Position numbers and translations under genes: made by a program. Positions 45,222-54,500 of a stretch of 64,000 nt of DNA are shown piece after piece. The stretch comes from Lewinellaceae bacterium (GTDB lineage: Bacteria; Bacteroidota; Bacteroidia; Chitinophagales; Saprospiraceae). The stretch is from positions 1 through 64,000 of the forward strand of contig JACJYC010000026.1 of the NCBI GenBank assembly GCA_020636325.1. The letters are read 5' to 3'. Below the pieces are notes generated by a model. That model was not told the origin of the DNA. It did no database searches and saw nothing but the letters and a program-made list of their open reading frames with translations. Each line of letters starts with the position of its first letter. The first letter of the stretch is position 1.

Positions 45222-45518
45222 ATGAAAATTTCGGATAAAATTGATAATATTGAGCTCAAAATCAGGCATCTTGCTTCCAGGCATGACCGCCTGCAACAAG
45301 AGAACAATGATCTGAAAACCCAAAACGAACATTTAAAAACGGAATTGGACAAACAGCGCGGAGCAGTCAGCGCACTGAAGGAAAAATTGGCCAAAACCCA
45401 GGGCGTCCTCGAACGGCAACCCGATAAATCGCCGGAGGAATCCCGTCAACTTAGACAACAACTGGATCAATACATCCGGGAAATTGATAAGTGTATTGAG
45501 TGGTTGAATAACGGTTAA
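45222..45518 (+). CDS. Small coiled-coil protein upstream of zapA (ZapB-like)
   Basis: About 98 residues, almost entirely a coiled coil: SDKIDNIELKIRHLASRHDR, then LQQENNDLKTQNEHLKTELD with clear heptads, then a Gln/Arg-rich tail ending CIEWLNNG. It resembles the ZapB type of cell-division coiled coil by length, composition and position; sequence identity is not claimed. I use ATG 45222; another ATG lies five codons upstream (45207). Its stop is four bases before the zapA start, so the two are surely co-transcribed and may act together at the Z-ring. Confidence 0.75.
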   Translation: MKISDKIDNIELKIRHLASRHDRLQQENNDLKTQNEHLKTELDKQRGAVSALKEKLAKTQGVLERQPDKSPEESRQLRQQLDQYIREIDKCIEWLNNG

Positions 45519-45522
45519 TCAT

Positions 45523-45822
45523 ATGGATGGGCAAGACAGCAAAAGCATTAAAGTGATGATTGCAGGCCGGCCTTATCCATTGAAGATCCAGGAAAGCGAC
45601 GAGCCTACGATCCACCGGATTGTTAAAGAGGTAAATGATGAAGTCAACCGATTTTCAGCAATGTATTCCAACCTCGACAAACAGGACTGTCTGTCGATGA
45701 CCTTGCTGACCTATGCGGTTGACCTCCATAAAGCCAAACAAACGGCTGTTGACCCCTCTGAGGAAGAAGTTCGCGCCAAGCTGGCACAAATCGAAGCCCT
45801 GCTCGATAAATTGACCGTCTGA
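45523..45822 (+). CDS. zapA: Cell division protein ZapA
   Basis: A 99-residue ZapA, which binds FtsZ filaments and promotes Z-ring assembly. The N-terminal beta-hairpin IKVMIAGRPYPLKI (9-22) is followed by ESDEPTIHRIVKEVNDEVNRF (helix 1) and the long dimerisation helix (about 55-95). Length and order fit the family. Translationally coupled to the coiled-coil gene upstream and followed 82 bases later by rny. Confidence 0.92.
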   Translation: MDGQDSKSIKVMIAGRPYPLKIQESDEPTIHRIVKEVNDEVNRFSAMYSNLDKQDCLSMTLLTYAVDLHKAKQTAVDPSEEEVRAKLAQIEALLDKLTV

Positions 45823-45904
45823 TCCTTCCTTCTTCGCTCCTGCCATGCGCTTGCCGTTCCGCTGTCGGAATAGAATTTTATTAATCATAAATGGCAAGTA
45901 AATC

Positions 45905-47572
45905 ATGGATATTACAGCAATAGTGATAGGTGTTGCAATCGGCGCAGTCCTCTGCTTCGTCGTCCTGCAGTTCCTCGTCAATAAAGGCAAATCAAAAGCC
46001 AATACGGAGGCCGAACGCATCCTGGCCGAAGCCAATAACTCCGCTAAAAAAGTTATGGACAGCGCCCAGCACAAGGCCGATAAAATGATCTCGCAGGCCG
46101 AGCTGGAAAATGAAAAGATCAAACAGCGCAAGATCCAGGAAGCCAAGGAACGGTACGTCAATATGCGGTCGGAATTCGACAGCCAGAAGGCCAAGCATAT
46201 GGTGGAGATGAAAGACCGCGAAATGGAGGTGAAAACCCAGGAGAACGAACTGAAACAGAAAGTCGAGAAATTCGAAGATCGCGTAAAAGGCCTCGACAAC
46301 CAGAAACAGGAACTCGAACAGAAAGAGTCCGAGATCAAGGCCATCCGCGAAAACCTCGATACCCAGCTCAAGGTCGTGGCCAAGAAACGCGAAGAACTCG
46401 ACGCCGCCAATGAACTGCGGATCAAAGAACTCGAAAGCGTCGCCAGGCTCAGCGAACACGAAGCCAAGGAACAGCTCCTGGAAGCCGTCCGCGCCAAATC
46501 CGAAACCGACGCCATGGCCATCGTCAAGGATACCATCGAACAGGCCAAGGTGAACGCCGGCAAGGAAGCCAAAAAGATCGTCATCCAGACCATCCAGCGG
46601 ATGTGCGCCGAATACACCATCGAAAATACGGTCTCGGTATTCAACCTGGATTCCGACGACCTCAAAGGCCAGATCATCGGCCGCGAAGGCCGGAATATCC
46701 GCGCACTCGAAGCCGCTACCGGCGCCGAAATCGTAGTGGACGATACGCCGGAAGCCATCGTGATCTCCAGCTTCGACCCGATCCGCCGCGAAGTGGCCCG
46801 CCTGGCCCTGAAAAAACTGGTCGCCGACGGCCGCATTCACCCGGCCCGCATCGAGGAGGTCGTCGCCAAAACCAAAAAACAGCTCGAAGAACAGATCGTC
46901 GAGATCGGCGAACGCACCGTGATCGAACTCGACCTGCACGGCCTCGACCCGTACCTGGTCAAAATGGTCGGCCGCATGCGCTTCCGCTCCTCCTACGGGC
47001 AAAACCTGCTCAAACACTCCATCGAAACGGCCAACCTCTGCGCCACTATGGCCGCCGAACTCGGCCTTACGCCCAAACAGGTCAAACTCGCCAAACGGGC
47101 CGGCCTGCTGCACGATATCGGCAAAGTATCCGAAGAGGAAAGCGAATTGTCGCACGCCCTCCTCGGCATGAAACTTTGTGAGAAATACAAGGAACACCCG
47201 GGCGTTATCAACGCAGTCGGCGCACACCACGATGAGATCGAGATGAACAACATCATCTCACCCATCGTCCAGGCCTGCGATGCCATCTCCGGCGCCCGCC
47301 CAGGCGCCCGCCGCGAGATCCTGGAAAGCTACCTCAAACGCATCGGCGAACTCGAAGAACTGGCCCTTGCCCACGAAGGCGTTCAGAAAGCCTTCGCCAT
47401 GCAGGCCGGCCGCGAACTTCGCGTGATCGTCGAAGCTGAAAAGGTATCCGACCAATACGCCGACGACCTGGCTTTCATGATCTCTCAGAAGATCCAGGAC
47501 GAAATGCAGTACCCGGGCCAGATCAAAGTGACCGTCATCCGCGAAAAACGGGCCGTTTCCTACGCTCGTTGA
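45905..47572 (+). CDS. rny: Ribonuclease Y
   Basis: A 555-residue membrane-bound endoribonuclease that starts mRNA decay. Layout: N-terminal TM helix (about 4-24), long charged coiled coil (about 30-205), KH domain (about 245-300; LKGQIIGREGRNIRALEAATGAEIVVDD in parts) and HD domain (about 355-450) with the metal pair His403-Asp404 in GLLHDIGK and the preceding HSIETANLCATMA. Size and all motifs are normal. The gene follows zapA, a known arrangement in the phylum. Confidence 0.96.
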   Translation: MDITAIVIGVAIGAVLCFVVLQFLVNKGKSKANTEAERILAEANNSAKKVMDSAQHKADKMISQAELENEKIKQRKIQEAKERYVNMRSEFDSQKAKHMVEMKDREMEVKTQENELKQKVEKFEDRVKGLDNQKQELEQKESEIKAIRENLDTQLKVVAKKREELDAANELRIKELESVARLSEHEAKEQLLEAVRAKSETDAMAIVKDTIEQAKVNAGKEAKKIVIQTIQRMCAEYTIENTVSVFNLDSDDLKGQIIGREGRNIRALEAATGAEIVVDDTPEAIVISSFDPIRREVARLALKKLVADGRIHPARIEEVVAKTKKQLEEQIVEIGERTVIELDLHGLDPYLVKMVGRMRFRSSYGQNLLKHSIETANLCATMAAELGLTPKQVKLAKRAGLLHDIGKVSEEESELSHALLGMKLCEKYKEHPGVINAVGAHHDEIEMNNIISPIVQACDAISGARPGARREILESYLKRIGELEELALAHEGVQKAFAMQAGRELRVIVEAEKVSDQYADDLAFMISQKIQDEMQYPGQIKVTVIREKRAVSYAR

Positions 47573-47830
47573 TTTTCGGAGGAACCGAGGATTTGAGGAT
47601 GCTAACAGGCCGCATATTATGCCCGGCATCCTCGAATCCTCAAAAGAATGTCGGATGATCATCCCTGAAGACCGAAATGACGGAAGATTTGCACGACGGA
47701 AAATTTTCCGTCGCTGTTGATAGGACGGAGGATCATGCGGCACTTCGGATATGACGCATGATCATGCGGCACCACGGATACGACGCATGATCATGCGTCG
47801 CTACTGATAACTGACAACTGACCACTGACC
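47573..47830. repeat. Palindrome-rich gap between rny and ruvA
   Basis: Contains CGACGGAAAATTTTCCGTCG (47694-47713, perfect 20-bp palindrome, same family as the 57-kb hairpins), CGCATGATCATGCG at 47755-47768 and, extended to GACGCATGATCATGCGTC, at 47782-47799, then an ACTGATAACTGACAACTG tandem that runs directly into the ruvA start codon. Confidence 0.85.
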
Positions 47831-48421
47831 ATGATCACCTACATCAAGGGGGAAATTACACACAAAACGCCGACCTATATCGTGGTAGAAACCGGCGGGG
47901 TCGGTTATCATGTCAACATCAGCCTCCATACTTACTCGCAAATAGAAAAGCTGGACCGGGTGAAGATCCTGACCCACCTGCACATCAAAGAGGACAGTCA
48001 TACCCTCTTCGGTTTTGCGGATGCGGAAGAACGGCAATTCTTCGTTTACCTGATCTCCGTGTCGGGCATCGGCCCCAGTACGGCACAGCTTTTGCTCTCT
48101 TCTATGAATCCGGACGAGATCCGGGCGGCCATCGTCGGCGAAGACGTAGAGGCCTTCCGGCGGGTCAAGGGCATCGGCCCGAAGACCGCCAAGCAGATCA
48201 TCCTCGATTTAAAAGACCGCGTTATGAAAGAAGGTGGGGAATTGGCAGTACCTTTGGCCCCCCAAAACAATACAATGCGGGAAGAGGCGTTATCTGCATT
48301 GGTAGCTTTGGGTTTCAACCGCATTCACGTACAACGCGCCTTGAACAGGATAATCCGTCTGGACTCGGACAATCCCACAGTTGAAGGCCTGATCAAGGCC
48401 GCGCTAAAGGAGTTGTCCTGA
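47831..48421 (+). CDS. ruvA: Holliday junction branch migration protein RuvA
   Basis: A 196-residue RuvA, which tetramerises on Holliday junctions and loads RuvB. Domain I is an OB fold (1-62; MITYIKGEI, VVETGGVGYHVNIS), domain II has the two helix-hairpin-helix motifs (about 70-140; VSGIGPSTAQLLLS and VKGIGPKTAKQIILDLKDR), and domain III is the C-terminal three-helix RuvB-binding part (about 150-196). The start codon is immediately preceded by repeat DNA and has no visible Shine-Dalgarno sequence. ruvA next to sprA is a recurrent order in Bacteroidota. Confidence 0.97.
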   Translation: MITYIKGEITHKTPTYIVVETGGVGYHVNISLHTYSQIEKLDRVKILTHLHIKEDSHTLFGFADAEERQFFVYLISVSGIGPSTAQLLLSSMNPDEIRAAIVGEDVEAFRRVKGIGPKTAKQIILDLKDRVMKEGGELAVPLAPQNNTMREEALSALVALGFNRIHVQRALNRIIRLDSDNPTVEGLIKAALKELS

Positions 48422-48556
48422 CCGGATTGTTAAAATTCTCCCTTCAGGTAAAATGTTTTTTGTTCGGGCGTTTTACATCAGAACTGAAAGGATTTGCAAC
48501 CCGCTGGTGTGGTTGGTGTATTTAACATCAGCCGCATCCTGATTTCTAAAAGTGCT

Positions 48557-51500
48557 ATGAAGATTAATCTCCGGCCTTTCCGGAGAATCCCATGTATCGT
48601 TATGAATAGAACAATACTACTCTTCTGCCTGACGTTGACGGTCGCCGGTTATTATGCCGTCGCCGCTTCCACCCATTCCGGTGGACTGGATGATCCGTAC
48701 CGCCGCGATATCGTACTGGCCGCCCAGGATACCATCCCGCCGCCGCAACCGAGGTACGGAGATTATATCCACGACAAGACGCAGAATCCCTTCGACCTGA
48801 AGGACCCCAACGCCGTTGAGCAAAACGTCGATTTCGACCCGGCTACGGGCCAGTATATCATCTCCGAAAAAATCGGCGATGACTACTTCCGGCCCCCAAC
48901 CTATATGACCTTCGAGGAATACATGGAATATACCCGAAAGGAGGAGGAACGCCGGTATTTCGACCAGCTTTCCGGGGTCAGTACGGGCAAGGACGGCCTC
49001 AGCAGCCTCGACCCCTTTGCCAAATTTGACGTGAAAAGCTCCCTCATCGACCGGCTGTTCGGCGGCAATACCGTCGATATCCGGCCCCAGGGCAGCATCG
49101 ACCTGACCTTCGGCGTCGATTTCCAGCGCCTCGACAACCCCATCCTCACCGAGCGACAGCGAAAACAGGGCGGGTTCGACTTCGATATGGACATTCAGAT
49201 GAACGTCACCGGCAAGATCGGCGAAAAGCTCAACCTGACCACCAATTACAATACGTCCGCCGTATTTGACTTTGACAACCAGATCAAGCTCGATTATAAT
49301 TCCGACCTCTTCAGCGAAGACGAGATCATCAAGAAGATCGAAGCCGGTAACGTCAGCCTGCCCCTGAGGGGAACCCTGATCCAGGGCGCGGAAAGCCTCT
49401 TCGGCATCAAGGCCGAAACCCAGTTCGGCCACCTGCGCCTCACCGGTATCCTGTCCCAGCAAAAATCCCAACGGGAAGCCATCCAGCTGCAAGGCGGCAG
49501 CCAGCTCCAGGAATTTGAAGTGAAGGCCGACGAGTACGACGAGAACCGCCACTTCTTCCTCAGCCATTACAACCGCGAATCGTTTGAAGGCGCCCTGAAG
49601 AACCTTCCTCAGATCAATACGCTTTTCCACCTCGAAAACCTCGAAGTCTGGATCACCAACGACCGCAACGAAGTGGAAGACGTCCGGGACATCGTCGCCT
49701 TTGCCGACCTCGGCGAACCCACGCGACTGGTGAACCCGCAAGGCGCTCTGCCGCTGGCTACCCCGAAATTTCAGGAAATCTACAACGGTAAAGCCTTGCC
49801 CGACAACGAGGCCAACGGACTATACGATAAACTGATCGCCCGGGGCGAAAGCCTCCGCGATATCGATAAAACGGTGTCCATCCTGCAATCGTCCGAGTTC
49901 GGATTGCAGCAGGCCCGCGACTTCGAAAAGGTCAGCGCACGCCGCCTCGACCCGCGGGAATACACCTATAATGCCGAACTGGGCTTCATCTCCGTCAACG
50001 TCAACGTATTGCCCGACCAGGTCCTGGCCGTTTCCTACCAATATAAGTACAACGGCGAGATCTACCAGGTGGGCGAAATGTCCGTCAGCCGGGATAACGT
50101 CTCTACCGACCCCAATAAGCAGACCCCGCAGGTCCTCTTTGTGAAAATGCTGAAAAGCACCACCCAGCGGATCGACGTGCCGACCTGGGACCTGATGATG
50201 AAGAACGTCTATTCAACCGGCGCTTACCAGGTGAACCCGACGGACTTCAAACTCGACGTCTACTACGAAGACCCGGGCAAGGGCCTCAAGCGCTTCCTGC
50301 CCAAGAGCAACCTGGAAGGCCGCCCGCTGATCCGCGTGTTCAACCTCGACCGGCTCAATACCCAGGGTGATCCGCAACCGGACGGTATCTTCGACTTCGT
50401 GCCCGGCGTCACCATCAACCCGACCAACGGCCGGATCATCTTCCCGGTGCTCGAACCGTTCGGACAATCGCTGGCCGACAAGCTGGATGCGGAATACCGC
50501 GATACCTTTACCTATCCGGAATTGTACACCCAGACCCTGTTCCAGGCCCGCGAATACCCGGAAAAGAACCGCTACGTGATCAAAGGCTCCTACAAGTCTT
50601 CGGTCTCCTCGGAAATATCCCTCGGCGCGTTCAATATCCCGCCCAATTCAGTCCGCGTGACCGCCGGCGGCGCCCTGCTGGTGGAAGGCCGCGACTATGA
50701 AGTGGACTACGGCACCGGCAAGGTGCGCATCCTCAATGATGCCATCCTCAGTTCCGGGGTGCCGGTCAATGTCTCGTTTGAAGACAATACCCTGTTCGGA
50801 TTCCAGTCAAAGACCATGATGGGCTTGCGGGCGGATTACGAATTGGACCCCAACTTCACCATCGGGGCCACTTTCCTCCAACTGTTCGAAAGGCCTTTTA
50901 CCTTTAAGACCAATATCGGCGACGACCCCATCAACAACAAAATCTACGGCCTGGACCTCAACTTCAGCCGTGAAGCGCCCTGGCTGACCAAGGCGGTGGA
51001 TGCCCTGCCGTTCTTTTCCACCAAAGCGCCCTCCAATATCTCCGTGTCGGCGGAAGCGGCCTACCTCAACCCCGGGCACGCCCGAGCCATCAATGAGGAC
51101 AAAAAGAACAAGGACGGCGTTTCTTATATCGACGACTTCGAAGGCAGCGCGAGCGGCTTCAACGTCACCTTCCCGGTCACGCAGTGGCAATTGGCCTCCG
51201 TTCCGCAGGACGACGGCAACAACAACAACCCGCTGTTCCCGGAAGCGACCGTGAATACCCTGGCCTCTGGCGCCAACCGGGCCCGCCTCAACTGGTACCT
51301 GATCGACCCGGTCACCAGGAGTTCCAGCCAGGACCGCAAACCGTATACCGGCATTGTGCCGCAGGAAGAGGTCTTCCCCAATGTGCAGGTGCCGATCGAC
51401 CAGGCCCGGAACTTCCGGACCTTCGACCTGTCCTTCTATCCCGGCGAACGCGGCCCGTACAACTTTGATACGCCTTCAGGGTATGGCAGCCTTACCCGGG

Positions 51501-54500
51501 GGGTAACCGTCAACGGCGACTCGCTCATCCTGCGCGATCCGCAAACCCGCTGGGGCGGTATCATGCGCGCGCTGAACAATAACGACTTCCAGTCCGCCAA
51601 TATCGAATTCCTCGAATTCTGGATGCTGAGCCCTTTCCTCGACCCGGACGATGCGGCGCTGGCCGCTACCGACGGCGAGAAGAAAGAAGGCACCCTTTAC
51701 ATCAACCTGGGCAATATCTCGGAGGATATCCTGAAGGACTCCCGGAAGTTCTTTGAGAACGGCCTGCCCGGCCCGACCAGCCCCAACAGGCCGACGGACG
51801 AGACCATCTGGTCGGTTGTACCGGTCGGACAACAGATCACCCGGGCATTCGACAATGATCCCGGCAACCGGGAAGCGCAGGACGTCGGTTTTGACGGGTT
51901 GAATGACGACGGCGAACGGGAAAAATTCGCCTCCTACGTCAGCGCCATCACCGCCCTCAATGCCACTACCGGCGCCAGGGTGGCCCGCGACCCCTCCAAC
52001 GACAACTTCCGGTATTACAACGATGCCAGCTTCCCCAATACGGCGGGCGTGCTCGAACGGTACCGCGATTTCAATAACCCGCAGGGCAACTCGCGCTCCA
52101 ACCAGGATAACCAGTTCCGCCAATCGGCTACCAACCTGCCGGATGCCGAGGACCTGAACCAGGACAATACCCTGAACGAAACGGAATCCTATTTCCAATA
52201 CGAGATCCCGATCAAGCGCGACCAGTTCAACCAGCGGGAAATCGATGTATCGGGTACGCCGTTCATCACCGACAAGATCGAAGATCCCACTTCACGCCGG
52301 GTCTGGTATCGTTTCCGCGTGCCCCTCAACGGCCCGCAGAAAAAGAGCATCGGCGGTATCCGGGACTTCCGCTCCATCCGCTTCATGCGCCTCTATATGC
52401 GCGGCTTCCAGGAGCCGACCGTGCTGCGCTTCGCTAAAATGGAACTGGTGCGCAACCAGTGGCGCCGGTATACCCAGGACCTTACGCCGAAAGGCTCTCA
52501 GACGATCGCCTGCGACGACCAGGAAACCACGGTTGACGTAGACGCTGTAAACATTGAGGAGAACAGCCGGCGTACGCCCTTCAACTATACCCTGCCGGAA
52601 GGTATCCAGCGGGAACAATCCCTCGGCGTATTCACCACCCTGCAGAACGAACAATCGCTGTCGATGCGGATCGATAACCTGTGCGACGGCGACGCGCGGG
52701 CCATTTTCAAAAATACCGACCTCGACCTCCGGGTGTACGACAAGCTCAAGATGTTCGTCCACGCTGAAGAGCGCAACCCGGTCTATTCCATTCCGGAAGG
52801 CGAACTCCGGATCTTTGTCCGGATAGGCAGCGACTTCCAGAACAACTACTATGAATACGAGATCCCGCTTTCCATATCGGACCCGGATAAGGTCTCGGGG
52901 GTAAACCCCGTTTTCCCGGAATACAAGCGGGAAGTCTGGAAACCCGAAAATGAATTCAATTTCCAACTGACCATCCTGCGGCAGCTGAAGGAAGAACGGA
53001 ATCAGGTCAACGCCAACCAATCGGATGAATACATCAAGGTGCTTGACCCGTCCGACCCGCTCCATTCCCATGTGATCAAGGTGAAGGGAAATCCCAACCT
53101 GGGCTACGTACGGGGATTCATGATCGGGGTGCGCAACCCTAAGAATGACGGCGCGGCCTATTCGACGGAGATCTGGGTGAACGAACTGCGGGTAGCCGGG
53201 CTGGATGAGCGCGGCGGTCTGGCGGCAGTTGCCCGGATGGACATGCAACTGGCCGACCTGGGGAACCTGACCCTTTCCGGCAACCTCAATTCGGTGGGCT
53301 TCGGCGCCCTCGATGACGGGGTGACCGAGCGGAGCCGCGAAGAGATCAAGGGGTATGACGTGGCCACCAACCTGCAACTGGGCAAGTTCTTCCCTGAAAA
53401 ATGGGGCATCCGCCTGCCGTTCTACGCGCAGGTGTCCAACGTGACCAAGACCCCGGAATACGACCCTTATGATTTCGATATCAAGCTCAAGGACAAGATC
53501 AATCAGGCCCAGACCCAGGAAGAACGAAAAGAGATCCGGGAACAGGCCGAGGAAGTGACCAATATCAAGACCTATAACTTCACGGATGTCGGAAAGGATC
53601 GAACAGGCGGAGGCGACCGAAAACCCATGCCCTGGGATATCGAGAACTTCAGTGTGAGTTACTCCCATACCGAAACCGAATTCCACGATCCGCTCATCGA
53701 GTTCCAGCGCGATCGCCGCGAGACCGGCGGCCTGGATTACAAGTACAGCCGGCCGGCTACCTACCTGGAGCCGTTCAAGAAGGTCGGGGGCAAGAGCGAG
53801 TGGCTGCGATGGCTGCGGGAATTCAACTTCAATCCGCTGCCCAACTCCTTCTTCTTCACCAGCATTATGGAGCGGCAGTTTGCCAAGACCCGTTACCGTT
53901 TTGCCGGCGTTGACGAGAAATTCAACTCGTTCTTCAACAAGCGCTTTACCTGGGAAAGGGACTACGACCTGACCTGGGACCTGACCAAGTCGCTGAAATT
54001 GACCTTTAACGCCTCCTCCTTGTCCTATATCGACGAACCCGACGAGATCAGGATGCTGGAAGACCCGACCATTGCCAATATCGACAAATACCGGCGGGAC
54101 AGCATCTGGAGCAGCATCAAGGACCTGGGCCGGCCCAAAGGATACGAACACAGCATCAACCTGAGCTATAACCTGCCCTTGCGGCAATTGCCGTTCATGG
54201 ACTGGATGCAGGTGCGCGCCCAATACCAGGCCGGATATCGCTGGAACCGGGCCGCCCTCAACGCCGACAGCCTGGGCAACGTCATTCAGAACAACCAGAA
54301 CCGGCAAATCACGGCCGATCTGAACTTTGAGAAATTCTACGACAAGTTCGGCTATCTCAAGAAGATCAACAAGGGCAAAACGCCGAGCCGGACGGGCAGA
54401 AGCCGGAATACCGACGAAAAGACGCCCACCCGCGAACCGCGCAACAGCAACAATAAGGATGATGACAACAACAAGAAAAAGAAGGACCGGGAGCCGAGCG

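Noticed and set aside
45823..45904. 6S RNA gene next to zapA
   Set aside because: The 82-bp gap is too short for 6S RNA and shows no suitable long hairpin.
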